DNA from: Desulfotomaculum sp.
GTDB taxonomy: Bacteria > Bacillota > Desulfotomaculia > Desulfotomaculales > Nap2-2B
Assembly (NCBI GenBank): GCA_003445555.1
Contig: DMDI01000187.1
Span: 1 to 9,386 of the forward strand
Length of the DNA: 9,386 nucleotides
Direction: 5' to 3'
Positions within the stretch are counted from its first letter, which is position 1, and each line of letters starts with the position of its first letter. Positions 1 to 9,386 of this stretch are shown here, one piece after another. The notes under the pieces are model-generated. The model worked only from the letters and a program-made list of their open reading frames with translations, was not told where the DNA came from and ran no database searches. Both the position numbers and the translations under genes were made by a program.

Positions 1-47
1 CTTATGGCTTTTTCGTCTCCGGTATAAATCCTTTTTTTCTTCCATAA

Positions 48-76
48 GTATAAAACAGGTACAAAATGTATAAATA
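48..76 (+). promoter_or_regulatory. Possible sigma-E-like promoter upstream of spoIIM
   Basis: The leader has an ATA-centred element (ATAAAA from 50) and a second one (TATAAATA, 69-76). The two ATA cores lie 20 nt apart, which fits the spacing of sporulation sigma-E promoters. B. subtilis spoIIM is sigma-E dependent, so such a promoter is expected here. The match to the consensus -10 (CATACAAT) is only partial and the region is A-rich, so chance is a real alternative. No good sigma-A -35/-10 pair is visible. Confidence 0.2.
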
Positions 77-105
77 AAGAAGAAGCAGGGAAAGGAAGAA
101 AAAAG

Positions 106-732
106 GTGCTTCAAAGCTGGCTGCGGTTTTTAATGAGCTATATCCGGCAAAGCTGGCTACTTTACGTAATTATCGCGGTTATCTTTACATTGGGTGTAAT
201 TAGTGGCGGTAAGGGGGTAAACTACCTCCCCTCCAACCAGGCCAATGAATTAGCTAAATTAGTAAATAAATTCACCAGCCAGGCAGGGCAGTTACCCGTC
301 ACATCCCTTACGGTAGTTAAAAGCACGCTGACCGATCACTTAATTATTATTGGAATAGTATACTTATTAGGTTTAACGGTGATTGGTGTTCCTTTAATCC
401 TGGGGTTAATTTTTGGGCAGGGTTTTATCTTCGGATTTACAACATTTTTTCTGGTAAATAATATTGGCTGGCCGGGGTTTTTTTTATTCACCGCCGCTAT
501 TTTACCCGCCGGTCTTTTATACCTGCCGGCTTTAATGATAGGAGCCGGAACAGCTATTTCTTTTTCTTTATATCTTGTCCGCAAGCCCAGAAACTTTAAT
601 TATGCCTTGTGGCCCACCTTTTTACGCTACACTTTGATAATGCTGGTTATAACCTTAGTCATTCTAGGGTCTGCTTTAATAAAGACTTATTTTTCTTCCT
701 GGTTAACCCAAGCTATAGTTAAATTTTTTTAA
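106..732 (+). CDS. spoIIM: Stage II sporulation protein M (SpoIIM/DUF95 family membrane protein)
   Basis: This is a 208-residue integral membrane protein, close to the roughly 214 residues of B. subtilis SpoIIM. In endospore formers SpoIIM sits in the mother-cell membrane with SpoIID and SpoIIP (the DMP complex), which thins septal peptidoglycan and drives engulfment. Visible support is a short cytoplasmic N-terminus, a first membrane segment at about 16-35, a polar extracytoplasmic stretch at about 36-77, and four or five further hydrophobic segments between 78 and 193. The family-like pattern VIGVPLILGL, then FLVNNIGWPG, then LPAGLLYLPA is present. The GTG start at 106 has an AGGA site 9 nt upstream; an in-frame ATG at 133 would remove only nine residues. 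Finding it two genes upstream of xerD agrees with the spoIIM/xerD neighbourhood seen in Bacillus and clostridia. Other DUF95 membrane proteins are the main alternative, but length and context favour SpoIIM. Confidence 0.88.
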   Translation: MLQSWLRFLMSYIRQSWLLYVIIAVIFTLGVISGGKGVNYLPSNQANELAKLVNKFTSQAGQLPVTSLTVVKSTLTDHLIIIGIVYLLGLTVIGVPLILGLIFGQGFIFGFTTFFLVNNIGWPGFFLFTAAILPAGLLYLPALMIGAGTAISFSLYLVRKPRNFNYALWPTFLRYTLIMLVITLVILGSALIKTYFSSWLTQAIVKFF

Positions 733-788
733 CTTAAAAACAGGAAAAAAACCGGCCAGGAAGAATTTTATATAATTGAGGTGAAAAA

Positions 789-1898
789 ATGGCCGCCGAG
801 GTTTATTGGGCCGATTTACGCGTCGCGCATGGTCAAGGTCTTTTGGCAAAAACAGAAAAGCTGTTTGTTCAGGCCAGGTTACGGGAAATTGTAGCCCCCA
901 GGGATTTAGTGGCTTTTAAAATACATTTTGGGGAAAGAGGCAACACCGGCTACATTCGTCCCCAATATATCCGGAGACTGGTAAATCTGGTAAAATCCAT
1001 AGGCGGAAAACCTTTTCTCACGGACGCCAATACCCTTTACGTGGGTAGCCGGGCCAATGCCGTTGATCATTTGCAAACAGCCATTGAAAATGGTTTTGCT
1101 TACGCTGTGGTGGATGCTCCTTTAATTATTGCTGATGGCCTGACGGGCAAAGATTTTATTAACGTGCCGGTGCAACTAAAACACTTTGAAGAAGTAAAAA
1201 TAAGCAGTGCTGTTTACCATGCCGATGCCTTACTGGTGGTCAGCCATTTTAAAGGTCACGAAGCCACTGGTTTTGGCGGGGCATTAAAAAATTTGGGGAT
1301 GGGTTCTGGTTCCCGCAGCGGCAAACAAATGATGCACTCCGATATTTTGCCGGAAATAAATCAGGAAAAATGTATGGGCTGTGGCCGGTGCAGAAAATGG
1401 TGTCCTGCCGGGGCTATTAAAGTTAATAGAAAAATTTTTAAGGCCACCATTGAGGCTAAAAAATGTATTGGCTGTGGGGAATGTACCGTAACCTGCCCTG
1501 AGCAAGCAATTGCCATTAACTGGAAGACCGAGCCGGATATTATTCAGGAAAAAATAGTTGAGTATTGTTCCGGAATATTGCAAAATAAACCAGGTAAAGC
1601 TGGTTTTATTAATTTCGTCCAAAACGTTTCCCCGGAGTGCGACTGTTACGGTTGGACGGATGCCTCAATCGTAAGAGATATTGGTATATTGGCTTCTCTT
1701 GACCCGGTAGCCTTAGACCAGGCCTGCGTGGATTTGGTGAACAAGGAAAGAGGTTTGCCTGATTCCCGTCTTGCCGCGAGCCCCGAAGGAGAAGATAAAT
1801 TTAAAGCTCTTTGGCCCGCGATAGACTGGCAGCGCCAGTTAAAGTACGGGGAAGAAATTGGTTTAGGCACAAGAAAATATCAACTAATTCGAGTTTAA
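789..1898 (+). CDS. DUF362 domain protein with two [4Fe-4S] ferredoxin motifs
   Basis: This is a 369-residue protein of the DUF362 family, whose biochemical role is not established. It has no signal peptide or membrane segment, so it is probably cytoplasmic. The N-terminal part (about 1-185) carries family-like stretches: FGERGNTGYIRP near 47-58 and SHFKGHEATGFGGALKNLG near 152-170. A bacterial ferredoxin-type insert follows, with C195-x2-C198-x2-C201-x3-C205 and C226-x2-C229-x2-C232-x3-C236, each ending in Cys-Pro, so both cubane clusters should form. The C-terminal part has SPECDC (281-286), which adds two cysteines, and then DIGILASLDPVALD. The ATG start at 789 has a strong GAGGTG site 5 nt away. 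It sits 56 nt after spoIIM and ends 36 nt before the preferred xerD start, so it is probably co-transcribed. A redox or electron-transfer role is inference from the clusters; no substrate can be named. Confidence 0.88.
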   Translation: MAAEVYWADLRVAHGQGLLAKTEKLFVQARLREIVAPRDLVAFKIHFGERGNTGYIRPQYIRRLVNLVKSIGGKPFLTDANTLYVGSRANAVDHLQTAIENGFAYAVVDAPLIIADGLTGKDFINVPVQLKHFEEVKISSAVYHADALLVVSHFKGHEATGFGGALKNLGMGSGSRSGKQMMHSDILPEINQEKCMGCGRCRKWCPAGAIKVNRKIFKATIEAKKCIGCGECTVTCPEQAIAINWKTEPDIIQEKIVEYCSGILQNKPGKAGFINFVQNVSPECDCYGWTDASIVRDIGILASLDPVALDQACVDLVNKERGLPDSRLAASPEGEDKFKALWPAIDWQRQLKYGEEIGLGTRKYQLIRV

Positions 1899-1921
1899 AA
1901 GAAAGGACCGGCTGAGCAAAT

Positions 1922-1927
1922 GGAAGG
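1922..1927 (+). promoter_or_regulatory. Ribosome binding site deciding the xerD start
   Basis: GGAAGG lies 7 nt before the ATG at 1935. The earlier in-frame ATG at 1920 has only an AAAGGA 12 nt upstream. Spacing therefore favours 1935, as does the resulting catalytic-residue numbering, which matches E. coli XerD at its last four positions. Confidence 0.55.
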
Positions 1928-1934
1928 TACAAAA

Positions 1935-2831
1935 ATGAAAAGTCCAGAAGAATTACTAACCAATTTTTTAAATTTTTTAGCCGTAGAGAAAGGTCTGGCC
2001 TTAAATACTCTGGTTTCTTACCGTTTTGACCTCAGAGATTTTTTTTCCTATTGTCAAAAGAAAGAATTAGATTTACTAACCCAGGTGAGCCGGCAAACAG
2101 TGCAGGCATACTTGTTAAGACTTCACCGGAAAAATCTTACGCCGGCTACAATTTCCCGTCATTTAGCCGCCATCCGGTCATTTTACCGTTTTCTTTTAAA
2201 TGAAGAGTGTGTTAGTATTGACCCGACAAATAACCTGGCGTCCCCGCGCCTGGTCCAGCACTTGCCCCAGGTCCTTACTTTTCAGGAAGTTGAAGCTCTT
2301 TTAAATCAACCTTCCCTGGCCAAACCGGCAGGTCTGCGGGACAAAGCGATGTTAGAGCTTTTATACGCCACCGGCATGCGGGTATCCGAGCTTATTTTTC
2401 TTGAATTAGAACAGCTTGATTTAGAGCACGGTTTTGTGCTGGCTTTGGGAAAAGGGTCCCGGGAGCGGCTTATCCCTCTGGGGTCGGCAGCCGCCCGTTA
2501 TGTTTCTTTATACCTCAGCCAAGGAAGGTCAAAACTCCTCAAAAACAAAAGAACTAAAAAATTATTTGTCAATCAAAGGGGCACCCAGCTTACCAGACAA
2601 GGTTTTTGGAAAATTATTAAAAAATACGCCCGCCAGGCGGGCATTAAAAAAGAAATTGCCCCTCATACGATACGCCATTCGTTTGCCACCCACTTGTTGG
2701 AAAACGGGGCTGATCTTAGGTCAGTCCAGGAATTACTGGGACACGTAGATATTACCACTACTCAGATTTACACTCATTTAACTGATGTACGTTTAAGAGA
2801 AGTTTACAACCAGACCCATCCCCGGGCTTAG
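1935..2831 (+). CDS. xerD: Site-specific tyrosine recombinase XerD
   Basis: This is a tyrosine recombinase of 298 residues from the ATG at 1935; an upstream ATG at 1920 would add MEGTK. With a XerC-like partner or alone, XerD resolves chromosome dimers at dif sites during division. The N-terminal SAM-like DNA-binding domain (about 1-100) contains VEKGLALNTLVSYRFDL. The catalytic domain shows the complete residue set, numbered from 1935: R149 (TGMRVSEL), K173 (GKGSRER), H244 and R247 (PHTIRHSFATH), H270 (LLGHVDI) and the nucleophile Y279 (TQIYTH). The last four numbers match E. coli XerD. The ending LREVYNQTHPRA is typical of XerD rather than XerC or phage integrases. Position downstream of spoIIM also fits chromosomal xerD (ripX). 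There are no att sites or phage genes nearby, so it is housekeeping, not a mobile integrase. It lies 38 nt upstream of pcrA. Confidence 0.93.
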   Translation: MKSPEELLTNFLNFLAVEKGLALNTLVSYRFDLRDFFSYCQKKELDLLTQVSRQTVQAYLLRLHRKNLTPATISRHLAAIRSFYRFLLNEECVSIDPTNNLASPRLVQHLPQVLTFQEVEALLNQPSLAKPAGLRDKAMLELLYATGMRVSELIFLELEQLDLEHGFVLALGKGSRERLIPLGSAAARYVSLYLSQGRSKLLKNKRTKKLFVNQRGTQLTRQGFWKIIKKYARQAGIKKEIAPHTIRHSFATHLLENGADLRSVQELLGHVDITTTQIYTHLTDVRLREVYNQTHPRA

Positions 2832-2869
2832 GTTGAATTCTTTTTGGCAATAATAGGGATGTGAATTAA

Positions 2870-4837
2870 ATGGATTTAACCTCTCACTTGAACAAAGCCC
2901 AAATTGAGGCGGTTGTACATACGGAAGGACCTTTGCTGGTTTTGGCCGGGGCGGGAAGCGGCAAGACGCGGGTCTTAACTTACCGGGTGGCCTATCTGCT
3001 TAAGGAAAAAAGGGTTTCCCCCTATAATATTTTGGCCATCACTTTTACCAATAAGGCGGCGCAAGAAATGAAAGAAAGAATAGCCGAAATGGTTCCTGAA
3101 GCAACTGCTGATTTATGGATTTGTACCTTTCATGCGGCCTGCATGCGTATCTTGCGCAGACAAGCCCGCTTCCTTGGCTACCGGGAGAACTTTGTTATTT
3201 ATGACGAACAGGACAGCCGCACGCTAATTAAAAATTGCTTAAAAGAATTGGACTTGGATGAAAAAATATATCCTCCGCCGGCGGTACAGGCAGTTATTTC
3301 ACGAGCTAAAAATGACTTGCTCGACTTTGATGATTTTGAAGCGCAAGCAAGGGGAATATTTTACCAAAAAGTGGCCGCGATATATAAGTTATACCAGGAA
3401 AAAATCCGCCAAAACAACGCCTTGGATTTTGATGATTTGCTATTCCAAACGGTACTGCTGTTTAAAGAAAATGAGCCTGTTTTAAATTATTACCAAAACA
3501 AGTTTCGTTATATTCTGGTGGACGAATATCAAGATACCAACAACGCCCAGTACGTACTGGTAAAACTTTTAGCGCAAAACCACCGCAATATATTTGCCGT
3601 GGGGGATCCTGACCAGAGTATTTACCGCTGGCGGGGAGCTAATATTAAAAATATCCTGGATTTTGAAAAAGATTATCCTGAAGCGCGCCTGATTAAGCTG
3701 GAACAAAACTACCGTTCCACGCAGAGCATATTGGAAGCAGCCAACTACTTGATTGTCCATAACTATGGCCGTAAGGAAAAAAATCTTTGGTCGGCCGCGG
3801 AAAAAGGAGTCCCGGTTATCTTGCATTCTGCTTTAAACGAACATCAAGAGGCAAAATTCTTAGCCGGTCAAATTTTTGATTTACGTGCCGCTCTCGGTTT
3901 AAACTTCCGTGATTTTGCCGTTCTTTACCGTACGCACGCTATGAGCCGCGTGGTGGAAGAAATTATGCTATCTTACGCTATTCCTTATACTATTGTGGGC
4001 GGATTAAAATTTTACGCCCGGAAAGAAATTAAGGACATCCTGGCTTACCTGCGGCTGCTGGTCAATCCCAGTGATGTGGTGAGTCTGGCGCGCATTATTA
4101 ACGTCCCTAAAAGAGGAATTGGGGAAGCTTCCTTAAATAAGCTCCTCGCTTTCGCCCGGGAAAATAATCTTCCTGGGTTAGCGTCCCTTGGCCGGGTGAA
4201 AGAAGTCCCCGGTTTAACCGGACGGGTGAGCCATGCTTGTGAAAAACTGGCCTTTCTTTTTCAAGAGCTTAATGAACAAAAAAATTCCTTAAGTATTACC
4301 AAACTAACCAGGGAAATTTTAACTCACACCGGTTACCAAACCGAACTGGAGGCCGAAAACACGGTTGAAGCCCAGACGCGCTTAGAAAATCTGGCCGAAT
4401 TTTTATCGGTAACCCATGAATTTGATTTGAAAACCCAAAGCCCCACTTTAACTGATTTTTTAGCGGAAGTTAGCCTGTTTTCTGACCTTGACCAAATGGA
4501 AGAAAAGGCCGACCAGGTGGTTTTAATGTCCTTGCACGGGGCTAAGGGTTTAGAATTTCCGGTAATTTTTCTCATTGGAATGGAAGAAGGAATTTTTCCG
4601 CACGCCCGTTCTTTAGACGAACGTATTGAACTGGAAGAAGAACGGCGCCTGTGCTACGTAGGCATCACCAGGGCCAAAAAACTAGTTTACCTTACTTTTT
4701 GCCGGCAACGAACTTTATATGGAAATACCCGTTGGAATAAACCATCCCGTTTTTTAGAAGAAATACCTCCGGAACTATTAATTAATAGTCCTGTCCGTCA
4801 GACTGGCAGGCACGATAACAGTAATAATGGTAGGTAA
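2870..4837 (+). CDS. pcrA: ATP-dependent DNA helicase PcrA (UvrD/Rep superfamily 1), short C-terminus
   Basis: This is a 655-residue SF1A 3'-5' DNA helicase acting in repair, replication restart and removal of recombinase or transcription obstacles. All core motifs are present: the Q-motif region LNKAQIEAV (7-15), Walker A AGAGSGKT (26-33), motif Ia ITFTNKAAQEM (57-67), Walker B/II VDEYQDTN (217-224), motif III GDPDQSIYRWRGA (245-257), motif IV EQNYRST (278-284), FYARKEIKD (381-389), motif V SLHGAKGLEF (554-563) and motif VI YVGITRAKK (596-604). The ATG start is preceded by the SD-like AGGGATGTG. Family members are commonly about 720-740 residues, with a linker and a Tudor-like domain that binds RNA polymerase. 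This one stops about 25 residues after the SRFLEEIPPELL segment, so that tail is absent. A perfect inverted repeat begins directly after the stop codon. The helicase core looks intact. Confidence 0.94.
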   Translation: MDLTSHLNKAQIEAVVHTEGPLLVLAGAGSGKTRVLTYRVAYLLKEKRVSPYNILAITFTNKAAQEMKERIAEMVPEATADLWICTFHAACMRILRRQARFLGYRENFVIYDEQDSRTLIKNCLKELDLDEKIYPPPAVQAVISRAKNDLLDFDDFEAQARGIFYQKVAAIYKLYQEKIRQNNALDFDDLLFQTVLLFKENEPVLNYYQNKFRYILVDEYQDTNNAQYVLVKLLAQNHRNIFAVGDPDQSIYRWRGANIKNILDFEKDYPEARLIKLEQNYRSTQSILEAANYLIVHNYGRKEKNLWSAAEKGVPVILHSALNEHQEAKFLAGQIFDLRAALGLNFRDFAVLYRTHAMSRVVEEIMLSYAIPYTIVGGLKFYARKEIKDILAYLRLLVNPSDVVSLARIINVPKRGIGEASLNKLLAFARENNLPGLASLGRVKEVPGLTGRVSHACEKLAFLFQELNEQKNSLSITKLTREILTHTGYQTELEAENTVEAQTRLENLAEFLSVTHEFDLKTQSPTLTDFLAEVSLFSDLDQMEEKADQVVLMSLHGAKGLEFPVIFLIGMEEGIFPHARSLDERIELEEERRLCYVGITRAKKLVYLTFCRQRTLYGNTRWNKPSRFLEEIPPELLINSPVRQTGRHDNSNNGR

Positions 4838-4866
4838 CCTAACCGCCTGCCAGACAGGCGGTTAGG
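4838..4866. repeat. Perfect 12-bp inverted repeat (hairpin) abutting the pcrA stop
   Basis: The left arm CCTAACCGCCTG (4838-4849), a 5-nt loop CCAGA and the right arm CAGGCGGTTAGG (4855-4866) pair without a mismatch. No T-run follows in either direction, so a classical intrinsic terminator is not supported. A second signal overlaps it: CTGGCAGGC (4803-4811), inside the pcrA end, is the reverse complement of GCCTGCCAG (4845-4853), allowing an alternative fold. It could be a REP-like dispersed repeat, an mRNA-stabilising 3' structure, or an atypical terminator before amj. Confidence 0.85.
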
Positions 4867-4885
4867 CCATAACCTTAACAAGAAA

Positions 4886-4890
4886 AAGGA
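4886..4890 (+). promoter_or_regulatory. Weak ribosome binding site for amj (TTG start)
   Basis: AAGGA ends 13 nt before the TTG at 4904, longer than the usual 5-9 nt. No other in-frame ATG, GTG or TTG start lies between it and the gene. An out-of-frame ATG at 4890 opens only ATG-TCG-TCT-TAA. Weak spacing plus a TTG codon suggests modest translation, which is inference. Confidence 0.4.
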
Positions 4891-4903
4891 TGTCGTCTTA
4901 ACT

Positions 4904-7808
<2,905 letters not shown>

Positions 7809-7868
7809 CCTCCTTCCCCTTCCTTTTAAGGGGGAAAGGGAGAAAGTTTAATTCATAATTCACAATTA
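7809..7868. repeat. Imperfect purine/pyrimidine hairpin and AATTCAY heptamers between ligA and gatC
   Basis: Right after the ligA stop, a pyrimidine run (7809-7827) is followed by a purine run (7828-7845). CCCCTT (7816-7821) pairs with AAGGGG (7828-7833) around a 6-nt loop, and pairing extends outward with bulges. The following bases are A-rich, not a T-tract, so a rho-independent terminator is only weakly supported. AATTCAT (7850-7856) and AATTCAC (7857-7863) then form two tandem heptamers followed by AATTA. The segment could be a weak terminator or a dispersed intergenic repeat. No promoter with a convincing -35 box was found before gatC. Confidence 0.4.
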
Positions 7869-7893
7869 GAAAAAGGGGGTCTGTAACGTAAAC

Positions 7894-8211
7894 ATGGATA
7901 CAATGACCACAAAAGAAACCAAAAAACAAGTAATTACTACCTCACAAGTCGAGCACGTAGCCTTACTAGCCCGTTTAGAGTTAAATGAAGCCGAAAAAGA
8001 TATTTACGTAAACCAGTTAAATAATATTTTAGCTTACATGCAAATGCTAAATGAACTGGACACGGAAAACGTAACCCCAACCGCTCATGTTTTACCTTTA
8101 TGCAATGTTTTTCGTCAGGATGAAGCAGGCCGGCATATGCCGGTGGAAAAAGTATTGGCCAACGCCCCGGAAAAAGAAGAGCAATTTTTCAAAGTTCCCC
8201 GGATAGTTTAA
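7894..8211 (+). CDS. gatC: Asp/Glu-tRNA amidotransferase subunit C
   Basis: GatC is the small subunit of GatCAB, the complex that converts misacylated Glu-tRNA(Gln) and/or Asp-tRNA(Asn) to the correct amide form. GatC wraps around GatA and GatB and stabilises them. The 105-residue product has the family N-terminal helix QVEHVALLARLEL (18-30), the NNILAYMQMLNELDTENVTPT stretch at about 42-62, the LPL..VFR.DE block and the ending APEKEEQFFKVPRIV. It is about ten residues longer than the usual 95, because the family consensus begins near residue 14; the extra MDTMTTKETKKQ is polar. The only good SD, AGGGGGT (7874-7880), is 13 nt before the ATG, and a second ATG at 7903 is in frame, so the true start is uncertain. 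It lies 24 nt before gatA. Confidence 0.95.
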   Translation: MDTMTTKETKKQVITTSQVEHVALLARLELNEAEKDIYVNQLNNILAYMQMLNELDTENVTPTAHVLPLCNVFRQDEAGRHMPVEKVLANAPEKEEQFFKVPRIV

Positions 8212-8220
8212 AAAGAAAGC

Positions 8221-8227
8221 AGGAGGG
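8221..8227 (+). promoter_or_regulatory. Ribosome binding site fixing the gatA TTG start
   Basis: AGGAGGG is a near-perfect Shine-Dalgarno sequence 8 nt before TTG at 8236. The resulting N-terminus ([15 protein letters not shown]) aligns with typical GatA starts, whereas the first in-frame ATG, at 8275, would cut conserved residues. Confidence 0.8.
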
Positions 8228-8235
8228 AAAAATAT

Positions 8236-9386
8236 TTGGAATTGTATTATTACCCAGCCCATCAACTTCACCGAATGCTGGTAAAAAAAGAAATTAAGGC
8301 GGAGGAAATTTGCCTGTCCGTTCTTAATCGCGTAAGCCAAGTGGAAGATAAAATTAAGGCTTTTATTACGCTAACTCACGAGCAGGCCCTGGTTCAGGCC
8401 AAAAAAGTAGATGAAAAAATAGCGCGCAAGGAAAAAATTTCTCCTTTAGCCGGCATACCGGTAGCTATAAAAGACAATATTTGTACCGAAGGTTTAAGGA
8501 CTACTTGCGCCTCACGTATACTGGAAAATTTTATTCCTCCTTACAACGCCACCGTAATAAATCTATTAAATCAGGCTGACGCCGTATTAATCGGCAAAAC
8601 CAATCTGGATGAGTTTGCCATGGGTTCATCTACCGAGAACTCGGCCTTTTTTACTACCGCCAATCCCTGGGACCCGGAAAGAGTTCCGGGCGGCTCCAGC
8701 GGGGGTTCGGCGGCGGCCGTAGCCGCAGGGGAAACCATTTTGGCTTTAGGTTCTGATACCGGTGGTTCTATCCGTCAACCCGCGGCTTTTTGCGGGGTGT
8801 TAGGATTAAAACCGACTTATGGTCTGGTCTCCCGTTTTGGCCTGGTTGCCTTTGCCTCTTCATTAGACCAAATCGGTCCTTTTGCCCGTAACGCTGAGGA
8901 CTTGGCCTGGCTGCTTAACGTTATTAGTGGTTACGACCCTCTTGATTCCACCTCACGACGTGAAGCGCCGCCTGATTATACCAGTTTTTTAGTTGACAAT
9001 GTCCGGGGTTTACGAATTGGCGTTCCTAGAGAATATATGCTTGAAGGCATTGACGTCCAGGTAAAACAAGTAATTAATCAGGCTTTAGCCAAATTAACTG
9101 CCCTGGGGGCCACCGCGGAAGAAGTTAGCCTGCCGCACAGTAAGTACGCCCTGCCCACTTATTACCTTATTGCTCCCGCTGAAGCCAGTTCTAACCTGGC
9201 CCGTTACGACGGAGTACGCTATGGTTTCAGGGCCGGTAATGCCGTAGACATGATTGACATGTTTAAAAAAACACGCAGCCAGGGTTTTGGCGAGGAGGTA
9301 AAAAGGCGGATAATGCTGGGTACTTATGCTTTGTCCGCCGGCTACTACGATGCTTATTATTTAAAAGCTTTAAAAGTACGAACCTT
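8236..9386 (+). CDS. gatA: Asp/Glu-tRNA amidotransferase subunit A, 3'-truncated by the window end
   Basis: GatA is the glutaminase subunit of GatCAB and belongs to the amidase signature family. It releases ammonia from glutamine and passes it to GatB for tRNA-dependent amidation. The frame stays open from TTG at 8236 through the last base, giving 383 codons plus two bases of an expected 480-490. The Ser-cisSer-Lys triad is complete: K79 (VAIKDN), S154 (in [10 protein letters not shown]) and S178 (DTGGSIRQ), the same numbering as in S. aureus GatA. Other family stretches are [16 protein letters not shown] (72-87), [15 protein letters not shown] (122-136) and [14 protein letters not shown] (190-203). 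I read the frame codon by codon and found no stop or frameshift. It follows gatC by 24 nt; gatB would be expected beyond the window. Truncation here is an edge effect, not gene decay. Confidence 0.96.
   Translation, partial: MELYYYPAHQLHRMLVKKEIKAEEICLSVLNRVSQVEDKIKAFITLTHEQALVQAKKVDEKIARKEKISPLAGIPVAIKDNICTEGLRTTCASRILENFIPPYNATVINLLNQADAVLIGKTNLDEFAMGSSTENSAFFTTANPWDPERVPGGSSGGSAAAVAAGETILALGSDTGGSIRQPAAFCGVLGLKPTYGLVSRFGLVAFASSLDQIGPFARNAEDLAWLLNVISGYDPLDSTSRREAPPDYTSFLVDNVRGLRIGVPREYMLEGIDVQVKQVINQALAKLTALGATAEEVSLPHSKYALPTYYLIAPAEASSNLARYDGVRYGFRAGNAVDMIDMFKKTRSQGFGEEVKRRIMLGTYALSAGYYDAYYLKALKVRT

Noticed and set aside
1..105. A riboswitch or structured leader before spoIIM
   Set aside because: The leader is short and A/T-rich, with only a weak 7-bp inverted repeat. 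No T-box, aptamer core or terminator/antiterminator pair is visible.
771..776. TATAAT as a -10 box for the DUF362 gene
   Set aside because: It lies directly against the GAGGTG ribosome site, so the transcript would begin at or inside the SD. No -35 box is found about 17 nt upstream (748-753 is AAAACC-like).
1284..1622. Long open frames antisense to the DUF362, amj and ligA genes (for example 1622-1284 and 5616-5167, minus strand)
   Set aside because: They are shadows of well-supported + strand genes, have no recognisable motifs, and have compositions expected from reading a coding strand backwards.
2434..2748. Alternative + strand frames inside xerD (2434-2748) and pcrA (3258-3485)
   Set aside because: They overlap conserved catalytic or helicase segments in another frame and show no domain or credible start.
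1935..2831. The tyrosine recombinase as an integrase marking a mobile element
   Set aside because: Residue spacing, the LREVYNQTHPRA ending and the spoIIM/pcrA context identify chromosomal XerD. No att repeats, tRNA gene, phage genes or composition shift are visible around it.
2833..2856. TTGAAT ... TAATAG as a sigma-A promoter before pcrA
   Set aside because: The spacer is only 12 nt and the -10 match is poor. The gene is only 38 nt from xerD and is better explained by read-through.

Overview
This window looks like an ordinary chromosomal stretch from a spore-forming, clostridia-type Firmicute with moderate GC content. Three things suggest this: a SpoIIM-type engulfment protein, a Bacillus/Clostridia-style Amj lipid II flippase, and a PcrA - LigA - GatC - GatA order typical of that phylum. 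A two-cluster ferredoxin-like DUF362 protein hints at an anaerobe of the Peptococcaceae/Desulfotomaculum/Moorella/Thermincola kind. That finer placement is inference; nothing in the window fixes the genus.

All eight supported genes lie on the + strand and fill almost the whole window. From left to right: a 105-nt leader; spoIIM (106-732); a DUF362 protein with two [4Fe-4S] motifs (789-1898); the chromosomal recombinase xerD (1935-2831); the helicase pcrA (2870-4837), which lacks the usual C-terminal tail; a 66-nt gap holding a perfect 12-bp hairpin; amj (4904-5776); ligA (5787-7808); an 85-nt gap with a purine/pyrimidine hairpin and short A+T repeats; gatC (7894-8211); and gatA (8236 onward, cut by the window end after 383 codons). 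No gap between genes exceeds 105 nt.

The genes fall into three themes. SpoIIM and Amj act on the cell envelope (septal peptidoglycan degradation and engulfment; lipid II flipping). XerD, PcrA and LigA maintain the chromosome (dimer resolution, unwinding in repair and replication conflicts, nick sealing). GatC and GatA belong to the GatCAB amidotransferase, which makes Gln-tRNA(Gln) and/or Asn-tRNA(Asn). Short gaps (10 nt amj-ligA, 24 nt gatC-gatA, 36 nt or less for DUF362-xerD, 38 nt xerD-pcrA) suggest one or two polycistronic units. Four of the eight genes start with GTG or TTG.

I found no mobile element, CRISPR array, RNA gene, phage gene or defence system, and no convincing evidence of an undescribed system. 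The points most worth a second look are the short PcrA C-terminus with a perfect inverted repeat abutting its stop codon, the DUF362 gene between spoIIM and xerD, and the placement of amj between pcrA and ligA.
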